NCBI RefSeq assembly: GCF_038957035.1
Contig: NZ_CP152412.1
Span: forward strand, 8,862,501-8,926,500
DNA: 64,000 nucleotides
Reading direction: 5' to 3'
Origin: Bradyrhizobium sp. B097
GTDB taxonomy: Bacteria > Pseudomonadota > Alphaproteobacteria > Rhizobiales > Xanthobacteraceae
This document shows, in pieces, positions 33,668 through 44,455 of this stretch. The notes beneath the pieces were generated by a model. That model was not told the DNA's origin and made no database searches. It was given only the letters and a program-made list of their open reading frames with translations. Position 1 is the stretch's first letter. Every line of letters starts with the position of its first letter. The translations under genes and the position numbers were made by a program.

Positions 33668-34500
33668 CGCGCGGCCATCACGGCGTCGAACGCATTTGCC
33701 ATCGCGGCATGCGGCGGGGTTAATCCCGTGAACAGCTTGAATGCATCGGCCGAGGCGTTGATCGCGAGGTCCCGTCCGGTCAGGACGCTTGCGCCTTTGG
33801 CCTTTGCTGCTGTCAGCAGCGGCGTCCAGAGCGGCGTGTAGACCGCGTCGGCGACCCACATCGAGCGATGCAGCAGCGCATCCGGCACCGGCGTGTCGCG
33901 ACTCGGCAGCATGCCGACCGGCGTTGCATTGACAAGACCTGTGGCGCCGTCCGCCGCGCTCGCGACGCTGGCGGCGTGGACCGCGTGGCGATCCCGCAAC
34001 TGGGCCGCAAGCTGCGTCGCCTTGGCAGCATCGGCGTCGAAGATCCTGATCCCGGCGACGCCGAGGCCGGCGAGCGCAAAGGCGATCGCCTTGCCGACGC
34101 CGCCAGCACCGATCAGCGCGATCGGGCCGCGCGGCGTTGACGCAAGCAGCGGCTGGATCGCACGCGCAAACCCCGTCGCATCGGTGTTGTGCCCGACCAG
34201 CCGCGCTCCACTGGCGACGATGGTGTTGACCGCACCGATCGCGCGCGCATCCGGCGCGAGGTCATCGAGCAGATCGACGACCGCCTCCTTGTAGGGAAAG
34301 GTGACGTTGACGCCGGCAAAGCCGAGCCGCCGGACGCCCTCCAGCATCGCCCGCAGATCGTCGCGCCCGGCGCCCTGCACCTCGATGAGCTGGTAGTGAG
34401 CGTGAACGCCGAGCACGGCGGCCGCCTGCTCGTGCATCGCAGGCGCCGCCGAATGCGCGATCGGATACCCGATCAGACCGGTCAGGAAACGATCGCGCAT
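33646..34500 (-). CDS. aroE: shikimate (or quinate/shikimate) dehydrogenase, AroE-like
   Basis: A 284-residue NAD(P)-dependent enzyme. The substrate-binding segment is GYPIAHSAAPAMHE (AroE usually has HSxSP), the catalytic Lys is in NVTFPYKEAVVDLL, and NTDATGFARAI supplies the catalytic Asp. The Rossmann motif is ALIGAGGVGKAIAFALAGLG. It interconverts dehydroshikimate and shikimate. It is near pca genes and LysR/ArsR regulators and not among chorismate genes, so a catabolic quinate/shikimate role is possible; that is inference. The gene ends inside the 3-prime end of the convergent lysR gene. Confidence 0.85.
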   Translation of the reverse strand: MRDRFLTGLIGYPIAHSAAPAMHEQAAAVLGVHAHYQLIEVQGAGRDDLRAMLEGVRRLGFAGVNVTFPYKEAVVDLLDDLAPDARAIGAVNTIVASGARLVGHNTDATGFARAIQPLLASTPRGPIALIGAGGVGKAIAFALAGLGVAGIRIFDADAAKATQLAAQLRDRHAVHAASVASAADGATGLVNATPVGMLPSRDTPVPDALLHRSMWVADAVYTPLWTPLLTAAKAKGASVLTGRDLAINASADAFKLFTGLTPPHAAMANAFDAVMAARYAPPAT

Positions 34501-34520
34501 TGTCCCTCACGTCAGTGTGC

Positions 34521-34985
34521 TCAGCTCATGCGGTCGAGCCGAGCATAGCTGTCTTCCATGCCGTGCTCCATGCCGGTCGCGAGCATCGCCGCGCGCGTCT
34601 CGGCATCGGGCAAGGTCATCCGCATGGTCATCACGGTGCCGCTGCCGTCGGGCGCGAACCGTGTCTCGACATGATTGTCCGGCGTCGGGTCCGGCAGATG
34701 CATGCGCTCGACATGCACGATACGGCTGAACGGTTCGAGTTCGACATATTCGCCGGTCAGATGAAAGCCGCCGCCCTTGCCGTCGGTCCATTCGTAGCGG
34801 ATCTTGCCGCCGGGCCTGAGATCGCTGACGCAGACCGGCATGGTCCAGCCTTCCGGGCCGAGCAGCCACTTCTGCAACAGCGCCGGCTCGGTATGCGCGC
34901 GATACACCGCCTCGGGCGGCGCGACGAAGCGCCTGGTGACAACGATAGTGCGGTCGCCTTCGGTCTTCAGCGTCAACTTGCTCAT
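34521..34985 (-). CDS. SRPBCC/AHSA1-domain protein
   Basis: The 154-residue protein has the Activator of Hsp90 ATPase homologue 1-like fold: TIVVTRRFVAPPEAVYRAHTEPALLQKWLLGPEGW, then GGKIRYEWTDGKGGGFHLTGEYVELEPFSRIVHVERM and the C-terminal helix ETRAAMLATGMEHGMEDSYARLD. Such START-like proteins bind hydrophobic ligands. It follows the ArsR gene by 10 bases, a very common bacterial pairing in which the regulator controls the SRPBCC gene. Confidence 0.92.
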   Translation of the reverse strand: MSKLTLKTEGDRTIVVTRRFVAPPEAVYRAHTEPALLQKWLLGPEGWTMPVCVSDLRPGGKIRYEWTDGKGGGFHLTGEYVELEPFSRIVHVERMHLPDPTPDNHVETRFAPDGSGTVMTMRMTLPDAETRAAMLATGMEHGMEDSYARLDRMS

Positions 34986-34995
34986 GGGATACCCT

Positions 34996-35319
34996 TCACT
35001 TCTCAGGCTTCATGGCGGCCAGCACTCCGTCCAGCCGGTCGTAATTGGTTTCCAGCGCCCGCCGCAGCATGCCGAGCCATTGATCGATCTCGGCGACCGC
35101 CGTCGGCGCCAGCCGGCACGGCCGCTTGGTGCCTTCAACGCGCCGCACGATCAGGCCCGCGCCCTCGAGCACCTTGAGGTGGCGGGAGATCGCGGGCTGG
35201 GTCATCTCGAACGGCTCGACCAGCTCCATCACCGTCGCTTCACCCAGCGCGAGACGTGCCAGGATCGCCCGGCGGGTCGGGTCGGCGAGCGCGGAGAAGG
35301 CGGCGTCGAGGTTGGGCAT
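34996..35319 (-). CDS. ArsR-family regulator paired with SRPBCC gene
   Basis: A 107-residue winged-helix protein: AAFSALADPTRRAILARLALGEATVMELVEPFEMTQPAISRHLKVLEGAGLIVRRVEGTKRPCRL. No cysteine metal site of the ArsR/CadC type is visible, so it probably senses something other than a metal. First gene of a two-gene operon with the AHSA1-like gene. GTTATATAAC-type boxes upstream are likely its operator. Confidence 0.93.
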   Translation of the reverse strand: MPNLDAAFSALADPTRRAILARLALGEATVMELVEPFEMTQPAISRHLKVLEGAGLIVRRVEGTKRPCRLAPTAVAEIDQWLGMLRRALETNYDRLDGVLAAMKPEK

Positions 35320-35335
35320 GCTTCATCTCGTTTCA

Positions 35336-35361
35336 GTTATATAACTAACTTGCTATATAAC
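35336..35361. promoter_or_regulatory. probable ArsR operator: GTTATATAAC and GCTATATAAC boxes
   Basis: A perfect 10-base palindrome GTTATATAAC (35336-35345) is followed 16 bases on by GCTATATAAC (35352-35361), one base different. They lie 17-42 bases upstream of the arsR start in an otherwise GC-rich region. Confidence 0.6.
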
Positions 35362-35464
35362 CGATCATGCATAGTCAAGCGAAATCCGCTGCGGCAAGGG
35401 CGCGCAGCGGATTTGGGTCGTCCCTTCAATGCTGGATTTGCGCGCCGCCGGGCGCGGTCAGCGG

Positions 35465-36067
35465 CTAGACGTCGAAGAACACCGTCTCGTTGTCGCCCTG
35501 CAGATGGACGTCGAACGTGTAGGTGTTGCCCGCACCGGCCTTGCGCTTTGCAATCAGCGTGACGCGGCGATCGGCCGGCACCAATGCAAGCACAGGATCG
35601 CCGGCGTTGCCGGCTTCGTCGTCGAAATAGATCCGGGTGTAGAGGTGCAGCAGCATGCCGCGCGCGAACACCGCGAGCACGATGTGCGGCGCCTGCGGCT
35701 TGCCGTCGGCGTCAGGCACCACGCCCGGCTTGATGGTGTCGAAGGCGTAACCACCGCTCTTGTCGGTGCCACAGCGGCCAAAACCCTTGAAGGAGGAGTT
35801 CGGCAGCGCGCGCGCATCCTGCGGATCGGAGAAGCGCCCCTGGCTATCTGCCTGCCAGATCTCCAGCATGCAGTCCGGGATCACCGCGCCGTCGCCGTCG
35901 TAGACGGTGCCCTCGACGCGGATGCGCTCGCCCGAGACGTCTGATGTCAGCAGGTTGTTGGTGAAGGCGTCGTTCCATTCATACTCGCCGTTCGGCGTCA
36001 GGCCGTATTTGAAATAGGGGCCGACGGTCTGCGAGGGCGTGATTCCATCAGGACGCTGGTTCGACAC
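35465..36067 (-). CDS. pcaG: protocatechuate 3,4-dioxygenase alpha subunit
   Basis: A 200-residue subunit of the intradiol ring-cleaving enzyme that opens protocatechuate to 3-carboxymuconate. Typical segments are TPSQTVGPYFKYGL, RIRVEGTVYDGDGAVIPDCMLEIWQADSQGRF, and GYAFDTIKPGVVPDADGKPQAPHIVLAVFARGML. As usual for alpha subunits it lacks the full iron-ligand set, which sits in PcaH. The start codon is GTG at 36067, directly after the pcaH stop (TAA then GTG), giving tight coupling. The beta-barrel length is normal. Confidence 0.96.
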   Translation of the reverse strand: MSNQRPDGITPSQTVGPYFKYGLTPNGEYEWNDAFTNNLLTSDVSGERIRVEGTVYDGDGAVIPDCMLEIWQADSQGRFSDPQDARALPNSSFKGFGRCGTDKSGGYAFDTIKPGVVPDADGKPQAPHIVLAVFARGMLLHLYTRIYFDDEAGNAGDPVLALVPADRRVTLIAKRKAGAGNTYTFDVHLQGDNETVFFDV

Positions 36068-36769
36068 TTACTTGGTCTCCATCGGCGTGGCGCTCTGGCC
36101 GCGCAGCACGATATCGAAGCGGTAGCACAGCGCCCATTCCGGTTGGGTGTTCTCGAGATCGAACGACGAGATCATCCGCGCCCGCGCCTTCTCATCCGTC
36201 ACCGAGTTGAAGATCGGGTCGAACGGGAACAGCGGATCGCCGGGGAAGTACATCTGCGTCACCAGCCGCGAGACGAAGGAATGCCCGAACACCGAGAAGT
36301 GGATATGCGCGGGCCGCCAGGCATTGTGGTGATTGCCCCAAGGGTACGCGCCGGGCTTGATGGTAATGAACTTGTAATAGCCTTGCGCATCACTCTGCGT
36401 GCGGCCGGCACCGGTGAAATTCGGATCGAGCGGCGCCGGATGCTGGTCGACGACATGGATGTAGCGGCCGCAGGCATTGGCTTGCCACAGCTCGACCAGC
36501 GTATTGGGCACACCGCGGCCGTCCTCGTCGCGCACGTGGCCATGCACGATGATGCGCTCGCCGAGCGGCTCGCCCTTGGCCTGGATGGTGAGATCGTTGT
36601 CGTGCTCGCGCACCGTCTCGTGGCCATAGACCGGCCCGGTCAATTCCGAGAGCGTGTGCCGCATCGGGATCAGCGGCTTCTGCGGCGAGCGCTTCACGGT
36701 GGAGCGATAGTCCGGCGACAGCCGCGCCGGATGGGCCGCAAGCGATTGCAGCGGATACAACAAGGTCAT
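36068..36769 (-). CDS. pcaH: protocatechuate 3,4-dioxygenase beta subunit
   Basis: The 233-residue catalytic subunit binds Fe(III) through two Tyr and two His. These appear in GRYIHVVDQHPA (Tyr), and GAYPWGNHHNAWRPAHIHFSVFG (Tyr, His, His). The N-terminus (YRSTVKRSPQKPLIPMRHTLSELTGPVYG) matches the family. ATG 36769 is preferred to 36808, which starts in a GC-rich Arg/Ala leader. It follows pcaF on the same strand after 105 bases that contain an AT-rich segment, so it may have its own promoter. Confidence 0.96.
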   Translation of the reverse strand: MTLLYPLQSLAAHPARLSPDYRSTVKRSPQKPLIPMRHTLSELTGPVYGHETVREHDNDLTIQAKGEPLGERIIVHGHVRDEDGRGVPNTLVELWQANACGRYIHVVDQHPAPLDPNFTGAGRTQSDAQGYYKFITIKPGAYPWGNHHNAWRPAHIHFSVFGHSFVSRLVTQMYFPGDPLFPFDPIFNSVTDEKARARMISSFDLENTQPEWALCYRFDIVLRGQSATPMETK

Positions 36770-36815
36770 GGCGAATTCCTCCGCGGCCCGCGCGCCCCGC
36801 GAGCCCACATCAGAT

Positions 36816-36843
36816 CATTATAATGCATAACCAAATTGGGGAA
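36816..36843. promoter_or_regulatory. candidate regulatory site upstream of pcaHG
   Basis: A CATTATAATG palindrome (36816-36825) is followed by ATAACC (36827-36832) and, 5 bases on, GGGGAA. This partly resembles the PcaQ consensus ATAACC-N4-GGTTAA, but the right half and the spacing are off, so the call is weak. Confidence 0.3.
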
Positions 36844-36874
36844 GGGTTGTTTTCAGCCCTTCCAAGTTGTTGGA

Positions 36875-38083
<1,209 letters not shown>

Positions 38084-38295
38084 TGAATCTCTCCCTGAAT
38101 GCCGCGACTTAGGCGCTGGATCGGCTGGAACTTGGGGGGAGTTTTAGGAGCGTGCCCGCGGCAGGTCAATTGACGTGGCTGCGCGCCCTGCACGCATTAC
38201 CGTGAGGGCTGTCATAATGGCACCGTGGACAGGGTGGAAAACTCCACCTTCGCGGATAGGACCGCATGGCGAAATTCTGTAGTTTCCGCCACCTC

Positions 38296-41022
38296 ATGAC
38301 TATTCAGCAGCCCATCCCCGTTCCGCCCGAAGCCACTGCCGCCGAGGCGCCGTCGCGCGTCACGCCGATGATGGAACAGTATCTGGAGATCAAGGCGGCC
38401 CATCCCGGCCTGCTGCTGTTCTACCGGATGGGCGATTTCTACGAGCTGTTCTTCGAGGACGCCGAGATCGCCTCGAAGACGCTCGGCATCGTGCTGACCA
38501 AGCGCGGCAAGCATCAGGGCATCGACATCCCGATGTGCGGCGTGCCGGTCGAACGCTCCGAGGACTATCTGCATCGCCTGATCGGCGCCGGCCACCGCGT
38601 CGCGGTGTGCGAGCAGACCGAAAATCCCGCGGAGGCAAAGGCCCGCGGCAACAAGAGCGTGGTCCGCCGCGGCGTGGTGCGGCTGGTGACGCCGGGCACG
38701 CTGACCGAAGACACGCTGCTCGACGCCCGCACCAACAATTACCTGATCGCGATCGCGCGCGCCCGCGGCTCGGCCGGCGCGGATCGCCTTGGCCTTGCCT
38801 GGATCGACATCTCGACTTCGGAATTCATGGTGACGGAGTGCGCGACATCAGAGCTTGCGGCGACGCTGGCGCGCATCAATCCGAACGAGGCCATCGTCAC
38901 CGACGCACTCTATAGCGACAACGAACTGGCGCCGACCTTGCGCGAGCTACCGTCGGTGACGCCGCTGACCCGCGACGTGTTCGACAGCGCCACCGCCGAA
39001 CGGCGGCTGTGCGACTATTTCGCGGTCGCGACCATGGATGGCCTGTCCGCGATGTCGCGGCTGGAGGCGACTGCCGCGGCCGCCGCCGTCACCTATATCG
39101 ACCGCACCCAGGTCGGCAAGCGTCCGCCGCTGTCGCCGCCGGCGCGCGAGGCCGCCGGCACCACGATGGCGATCGACCCGGCGACCCGCGCCAATCTCGA
39201 ACTGACGCGGACACTCGCCGGCGAGCGCCGCGGCTCGCTGCTCGATGCGATCGACTGCACTGTCACCGCGGCGGGCTCGCGGCTCCTGGCGCAGCGCCTG
39301 GCCGCGCCGCTCACCGATGTTGCCGTGATCGCGCGGCGGCTCGATGCCGTCTCGGCCTTCGTTGCGGACTCCGCGGCGCGCGAGGACATCAGGACCGTGC
39401 TGCGCGCGGCGCCCGACATGTCGCGCGCGCTGGCGCGGCTCTCGGTCGGCCGCGGCGGCCCGCGCGACCTCGCCAGCCTGCGCGACGGCATCCTTGCCGC
39501 CGACCAGGCGCTGGAGCTGCTGGCGCAGCTTGCCAATCCGCCGGCCGAGGTGTCCTCGGTCATGGCGGCGCTGCAACGTCCCTCGCGCGATCTGGCACGG
39601 GAGTTCACGCGGGCGCTGTCCGAGCAATTGCCGCTGATCAAGCGCGACGGCGGCTTCGTCCGCGAAGGCTATGAGGCCGCGCTCGACGAGAGCCGGAATT
39701 TGCGCGATGCCTCGCGGCTCGTCGTCGCCGCGATGCAGGCGCGCTATGCCGAGGACACCGGCATCAAGACGCTGAAGATCCGGCACAACAACGTGCTCGG
39801 CTATTTCGTCGAGGTCACCGCGCAGCACGGCGACAAGCTGTTCGCGCCGCCGCTGAATGCGACCTTCATCCATCGCCAGACGCTGGCGGGGCAGGTCCGC
39901 TTCACCACCGCCGAACTCGGCGAGACCGAAGCCAAGATCGCCAATGCCGGCGAGCGCGCGCTCAATCTCGAGCTCGAGATCTTCGAGCGGCTGAGCGCGC
40001 TGGCGCTCGCCGCCAGCGACGATCTGCGCAACGCTGCGCATGCCTTTGCGATGCTCGACGTCGCGACCTCGCTGGCGAAGCTTGCGATCGACGACAATTA
40101 TGTGCGGCCCGACGTCGACGGCTCGCTCGGCTTTGCGATCGAGGGCGGACGGCATCCGGTGGTCGAGCAGGCACTGAAGCGCGACGGCCAGCCGTTCATC
40201 GCCAATGCCTGCGACCTCTCTCCGGCTCCTGGACAGAAGTCCGGCCAGCTCTGGCTGATCACTGGTCCGAACATGGCCGGTAAGTCGACCTTCCTGCGCC
40301 AGAATGCGCTGATCGCGCTGCTGGCGCAGATCGGCTCTTACGTACCGGCGTCGCGGGCGCGGCTCGGCATCGTCGACCGGCTGTTCTCGCGTGTCGGCGC
40401 CGCCGACGATCTGGCGCGGGGACGCTCGACCTTCATGGTCGAGATGGTCGAAACCGCGGTAATCCTGAACCAGGCGAGCGAGCGGTCGCTGGTGATTCTC
40501 GATGAAATCGGCCGCGGCACGGCGACCTTTGACGGGCTGTCGATCGCCTGGGCCGCGATCGAGCATCTGCATGAAAGCAACCGCTGCCGCACGTTGTTTG
40601 CCACCCACTATCACGAGCTGACGGCGCTGTCGGCCAAGCTGCCGCGGATGTTCAACGCCACGGTGCGGGTCAAGGAATGGCAGGGCGACGTCGTGTTCCT
40701 GCACGAGGTGCTGCCGGGCTCCGCCGACCGCTCCTACGGCATCCAGGTCGCCAAGCTCGCCGGCCTGCCGCCCGCCGTGATCACGCGCGCCAAATCGGTG
40801 CTGGCAAAACTCGAAGCCCAGGACCGCGGCCAGACCGCGCGCGCACTGGCCGACGACCTGCCGCTGTTCGCCGTCCCCTCCCGCGCCGCCAGTGAGGACA
40901 AGCCGCCGAGCGAGGTGGATCTGCTGGTGGAAGCGGTGAAGGCACTGCACCCCGACGAGATGTCGCCGCGCGAGGCGCTGGATGCGCTGTATGCGCTGCG
41001 GGCGAAGCTGCCGAAGGGGTAG
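38296..41022 (+). CDS. mutS: DNA mismatch repair protein MutS
   Basis: The 908-residue protein recognises base mismatches and small loops. The mismatch-binding Phe-x-Glu is in [18 protein letters not shown] near the N-terminus. The ATPase has Walker [20 protein letters not shown] (about residue 656), Walker [20 protein letters not shown] and [11 protein letters not shown]. Domain order is complete and length is normal. I prefer ATG 38296 (MTIQQPI), as in relatives, over 38266. It is divergent from pcaF. Confidence 0.97.
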   Translation: MTIQQPIPVPPEATAAEAPSRVTPMMEQYLEIKAAHPGLLLFYRMGDFYELFFEDAEIASKTLGIVLTKRGKHQGIDIPMCGVPVERSEDYLHRLIGAGHRVAVCEQTENPAEAKARGNKSVVRRGVVRLVTPGTLTEDTLLDARTNNYLIAIARARGSAGADRLGLAWIDISTSEFMVTECATSELAATLARINPNEAIVTDALYSDNELAPTLRELPSVTPLTRDVFDSATAERRLCDYFAVATMDGLSAMSRLEATAAAAAVTYIDRTQVGKRPPLSPPAREAAGTTMAIDPATRANLELTRTLAGERRGSLLDAIDCTVTAAGSRLLAQRLAAPLTDVAVIARRLDAVSAFVADSAAREDIRTVLRAAPDMSRALARLSVGRGGPRDLASLRDGILAADQALELLAQLANPPAEVSSVMAALQRPSRDLAREFTRALSEQLPLIKRDGGFVREGYEAALDESRNLRDASRLVVAAMQARYAEDTGIKTLKIRHNNVLGYFVEVTAQHGDKLFAPPLNATFIHRQTLAGQVRFTTAELGETEAKIANAGERALNLELEIFERLSALALAASDDLRNAAHAFAMLDVATSLAKLAIDDNYVRPDVDGSLGFAIEGGRHPVVEQALKRDGQPFIANACDLSPAPGQKSGQLWLITGPNMAGKSTFLRQNALIALLAQIGSYVPASRARLGIVDRLFSRVGAADDLARGRSTFMVEMVETAVILNQASERSLVILDEIGRGTATFDGLSIAWAAIEHLHESNRCRTLFATHYHELTALSAKLPRMFNATVRVKEWQGDVVFLHEVLPGSADRSYGIQVAKLAGLPPAVITRAKSVLAKLEAQDRGQTARALADDLPLFAVPSRAASEDKPPSEVDLLVEAVKALHPDEMSPREALDALYALRAKLPKG

Positions 41023-41067
41023 CTGACCCGGCTTCCAACAACCAAGGAATGCTGCCAAGCTGGCGGC

Positions 41068-42156
41068 ATGATAAGCCCTGCCCGGTCCATCCTCTCGCCG
41101 TCACTTTTTGCTAAGCTTGCCGCTCTCGCAACGCGGCCAGCGACCGATCGCGAGTTGCACGACATCCTTGCTGAACTCGCTACGCTGCCGGCGCACCTTG
41201 TTGTGCGCGCTAGCCGGGAAATCGCGAACGTCGCAGGTCTTGGATGGTGGCAGCCGGAAGCGCGGCCGCGCCAACTTATCCCATCCGACCGAGCAAGCCT
41301 CTTTCTCCAGCAGATCAGAGACCGGCTCCTTCCAAAGCCGCCGCCCGTTTCCTTTCCGGCTGACCGGGAATTGCTCGCCGCAAATCCGGACTTTGCGTGG
41401 CTGTTCCTGTTTCACCCAAGCGGCTACCTCAGGGAGGCAGCGCTATGGCATATAGCAACGCCGCCGACCTCGCCTTTCTTCGTTGCGGCTCTTGCGTGGC
41501 GCCTGAATGATTGGGTTGGGCCGGTTCGTCGCGCCGCTATGAAATGTTTCAAGCGCATTTCCGCGAACATCGCCGCTGCTGTCGTCGCGGATGCAGCCCT
41601 CCACTTGCTTGAACGACGATTCGTTTGGGGGCGGTGGTCCGATGAGGTCCCAGCGCTTGATCCGATGTTCGCCCGCGACGACGTCCTCGCGGCATTGGCG
41701 ACCCAGCTCGAAAGACGCCCAACCGGCGGGTTGAGTGGCTGTCTCCGCTCCGCACTGCGATATCCCGGCATCGACCAACACTTGCCGCGACTGGCGACCG
41801 CGGCCATTCAGCCCCCCATTAGAGCCATCGCTTATCAATGCCTGATTTTGCGGAAAGCCAGCTGGCCGATCGGATTCGACTGGGTGTGGCTCGACAAGGT
41901 GTATGGCTTGAAACGACGCATTCCGAAGCTGGACAGTCGCGGCATCGAAAGCGATCGTCCGGTCGCAGATCTCATCGCCGAAGGCATCCGCGACAGATCA
42001 CCATTCGTACGAAAAATTGTCGCTGATGCCATGATCGTCGTCCGCTCGCAGATAGCGGACGAGCGAGCGTTAGTGTCCCAATTGGTGAACGATCCGAACC
42101 CTGTCGTCCGGTCGCGCGGTGATTTCTTGGCGAGACACCCACGCTCCTCGCAGTGA
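41068..42156 (+). CDS. hypothetical protein with HEAT-like helical repeats
   Basis: A 362-residue protein that I do not recognise. It is almost all helical, with repeated blocks resembling HEAT repeats: LREAALWHIA, VGPVRRAAMKCFKRISANIAAAVVADA, IRAIAYQCLILRK, SPFVRKIVADAMIVVRSQI and NPVVRSRGDFL. VRR/VRK at helix starts is typical of HEAT scaffolds. It is rich in Trp and has plainer, lower-GC codon use than its neighbours, which hints at horizontal origin. It starts 45 bases after mutS on the same strand, so read-through from mutS is possible. No enzymatic motif was found. Confidence 0.75.
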   Translation: MISPARSILSPSLFAKLAALATRPATDRELHDILAELATLPAHLVVRASREIANVAGLGWWQPEARPRQLIPSDRASLFLQQIRDRLLPKPPPVSFPADRELLAANPDFAWLFLFHPSGYLREAALWHIATPPTSPFFVAALAWRLNDWVGPVRRAAMKCFKRISANIAAAVVADAALHLLERRFVWGRWSDEVPALDPMFARDDVLAALATQLERRPTGGLSGCLRSALRYPGIDQHLPRLATAAIQPPIRAIAYQCLILRKASWPIGFDWVWLDKVYGLKRRIPKLDSRGIESDRPVADLIAEGIRDRSPFVRKIVADAMIVVRSQIADERALVSQLVNDPNPVVRSRGDFLARHPRSSQ

Positions 42157-42159
42157 CGG

Positions 42160-42960
42160 TTAGGCTCGCGCCTTCTTCCTTCGCCCGAGCTGCCACAGCG
42201 CCAGATTCCATGCGATGCAGGTGGCGAGGGCGCAGCTCAGCCCGATCGCCGAGCCGAATTGCAGCACCGCGACGTGCAGCACGGCGATGCCAAGACCGAA
42301 GCCGAGCAGGCCCCAGGCGCTGTTGGCGAGCACGGCGGCGGTGGCGGGGCCGCCGATCCGCGGATGCAGGATCAGCATCATCGAGGAGAACACGATCGGA
42401 AACAGCGCGATCACGCCGGTGACGCGCGGACCGACCCAGGTCGACGCGGTGACGACGGTGCCGACCAGGCTCGCGACCAGCGCGGCGCGCAGCGGAATGT
42501 CGTACCAACGCCGCGCGATCAGCGGCATTTTCGCGACATGCCGATAAGGCTTGAGCAGCGGAATGCAGATCGCAAACGCAATGGCATTGAGGATCAGCCC
42601 GCCGGCGAGCGTCCAGGCGAACTGACGGATGATGGTCCCCAGCACGAGCCACAACGCGATCGCGGAACCCGCACTGATCCACATGCTGCAGCGCTGCGCC
42701 AGCACCGCGTAGGTGAGACCCATGAAGATCGTCGCGGCATTGACCGGCAGGCTCGACAGCGCGCCCTCGGCGATGAAGGCCGCGTCATGGTCGAGCGCGA
42801 GGAAGGTGTAGGACGGCCCGGCTGAGATCGGCAGGGTTGCGATCAGCGCGCCGATCACCGGCCCCGAACGTTCGGTGATGATGGACGCGCTGACCACGAA
42901 GGCGGCGGCAACCGCCATGCGCAGCACGAGGAGCAGGACGAAGTGGAGTTCGGGGGACAT
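42160..42960 (-). CDS. multi-pass inner-membrane protein, unknown
   Basis: From ATG 42960 the product has 266 residues and about nine hydrophobic segments, starting LHFVLLLVLRMAVAAAFVVSASI. Small conserved-looking loops are ITERSGPVIGALIATLPISAGPSYTFLALDH and WVGPRVTGVIALFPIVFSSMMLILHPRIGG. These resemble two halves of a duplicated small transporter. The C-terminus is basic (LGRRKKARA). I do not recognise a named family. Its stop lies 3 bases from that of the convergent HEAT-like gene; a family B repeat lies upstream. Confidence 0.78.
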   Translation of the reverse strand: MSPELHFVLLLVLRMAVAAAFVVSASIITERSGPVIGALIATLPISAGPSYTFLALDHDAAFIAEGALSSLPVNAATIFMGLTYAVLAQRCSMWISAGSAIALWLVLGTIIRQFAWTLAGGLILNAIAFAICIPLLKPYRHVAKMPLIARRWYDIPLRAALVASLVGTVVTASTWVGPRVTGVIALFPIVFSSMMLILHPRIGGPATAAVLANSAWGLLGFGLGIAVLHVAVLQFGSAIGLSCALATCIAWNLALWQLGRRKKARA

Positions 42961-42962
42961 CA

Positions 42963-43087
42963 CGTGTCGTCCCGGCGCAGGCCGGGACCCATAACCACGA
43001 CTATTCGTTGGGTACGAAAGCCGTCGAACAGCGAAGCTTGAATCGAGAGAGCACGGCGTATGGGTCCCGGCTTTCGCCGGGACGACA
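42963..43087. repeat. inverted intergenic repeat, family B (copy 3)
   Basis: GTCGTCCCGGCGCAGGCCGG and GGGACCCATAACCACGA at the left, with TATGGGTCCCGGCTTTCGCC and GGGACGAC at the right. Confidence 0.8.
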
Positions 43088-43100
43088 CCGGTGAAAGCGG

Positions 43101-43610
43101 CTACACCCGCTGCATCGTGACCGACACCTTCGGGCCGTTCTTGATGGTCTGATAGACCACGCAATAGCGCTCGGTGAGCTTCAGCAGCAGGTCGAGCTTG
43201 TCCTGCGGTGCGTCGGTGCCGACGTCGAAACGCAGGCGGATCTCGCGGAAGCCGACCGGAGCCTCCTTGTCGACGCCGAGCGTGCCGCGGAAATCGAGAT
43301 CGCCTTCCGCGAACACGTTGCCGACCTTCAGCGGCACCTCGACGGCGGTTGCGACCGATTTCAGCGTGACGCCGGCACAGGCGACCAGCGCCTCCAGCAG
43401 CATGTCGCCGGAGCAGAGCTCGAGCCCGGAGCCGCCGGTGGCGGGGTGGAGGCCGGCGACCGCGAGCGCGCGGCCGGTCTCGACCTTGCAGGACAGGCTT
43501 TCGCTGTCGATCGTGCCCTTGGCCTTCAGCGTGATCACGGCGGCCTGGGGATCGGTCTTGTAACGCTCCTTGATCGGAGCCTGCATTGCGCGGAGTTCGG
43601 CGGAGTCCAT
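43101..43610 (-). CDS. OsmC/Ohr-family peroxiredoxin-like protein
   Basis: A 169-residue protein of the OsmC fold. The two redox Cys are in SGDMLLEALVACAGVTLKSVAT and in the C-terminal LTERYCVVYQTIKNGPKVSV. The former is the buried nucleophile helix, the latter the resolving Cys. It should reduce organic hydroperoxides using a thiol donor. The conserved Arg expected near the active site is likely in the N-terminal strand. It precedes the ABC transporter genes and is not obviously part of their operon. Confidence 0.88.
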   Translation of the reverse strand: MDSAELRAMQAPIKERYKTDPQAAVITLKAKGTIDSESLSCKVETGRALAVAGLHPATGGSGLELCSGDMLLEALVACAGVTLKSVATAVEVPLKVGNVFAEGDLDFRGTLGVDKEAPVGFREIRLRFDVGTDAPQDKLDLLLKLTERYCVVYQTIKNGPKVSVTMQRV

Positions 43611-43666
43611 GGGTCTGCTCCCGGCTGTTCTTCTTTATTCCGATGTAAGGCCTTAGCCGGCCGATG

Positions 43667-44455
43667 TCACCACCACATCGCCTCGCCGGCGCTGGATTTG
43701 TCCGTGACGTCACGCACCCGGCGGTCCAGCGAGCGGTCGAGCGCGGTCAGCACGCGGCGCTTGAAAGTGTCGAACAGCTCCGACTTGCGGTCGCGCGGCC
43801 GCGCCAGATTGATGGTGATCTCCTCGAACAGCCGGCCCGGCCGCGGCCGCATCACCAGCACGCGGTCGGCCAGCACCACGGCCTCGTCGACGTCATGGGT
43901 GACCAGGATCAGGGTCGGGCGCGTGTCGGCCCAGAGATCGAGCAGATGGTCCTGCAAATCGCGCCGCGTGAAGGCATCGAGCGCCGAGAACGGTTCGTCA
44001 AGCAGCAGCACTTCGGGCTGCGGCACCAGCGCGCGGGCGATCGCGACCCGCTGCGCCTGCCCGCCGGAGAGCTCACGCGGCCAGGCCGCAGCCTTGTCGG
44101 CGAGGCCGACGCGGGCGAGCGAAGCGGCGACGCGCTCGCGCCTGACCTCGGCCGGGAGATCGGCGAGACCGAAGCCGATATTGTCGGCGACGCTGAGCCA
44201 GGGCAGCAGCCGCGGCTCCTGGAAGATGATGCCGATCTTGGCGTGCGGTGAGGTGATGACCGCATTGTCGAGCGCCACGCTGCCGGTGCTGGCGCGATCG
44301 AGGCCGGCGATGGCGCGCAGCAGCGTCGACTTGCCGCAACCGGAGCCGCCGATGATCGCGATGATCTCGCCGGGCGGGATTTCGGCCGAGAAGCGTTCCA
44401 GCGCATGGACGCCGTTCGGATAGGTCTTGCCGACATCCTTCAGCGCCAGCATCAC
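43667..44455 (-). CDS. ABC transporter ATPase, nitrate/sulfonate/taurine type (SsuB/TauB-like)
   Basis: The 262-residue ATPase has Walker A GGSGCGKSTLLRAIAGLDR, Q-loop FQEPRLLPW, signature ELSGGQAQRVAIARAL, Walker B VLLLDEPFSALD and the switch LVTHDVDEAV. The spectrum of motifs fits the SsuB/TauB/NrtD group. It energises the permease encoded just upstream; the two genes overlap by four bases (ATGA). The binding protein gene lies further upstream on the same strand. The substrate is predicted to be an aliphatic sulfonate or related anion. Confidence 0.95.
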   Translation of the reverse strand: MMLALKDVGKTYPNGVHALERFSAEIPPGEIIAIIGGSGCGKSTLLRAIAGLDRASTGSVALDNAVITSPHAKIGIIFQEPRLLPWLSVADNIGFGLADLPAEVRRERVAASLARVGLADKAAAWPRELSGGQAQRVAIARALVPQPEVLLLDEPFSALDAFTRRDLQDHLLDLWADTRPTLILVTHDVDEAVVLADRVLVMRPRPGRLFEEITINLARPRDRKSELFDTFKRRVLTALDRSLDRRVRDVTDKSSAGEAMWW

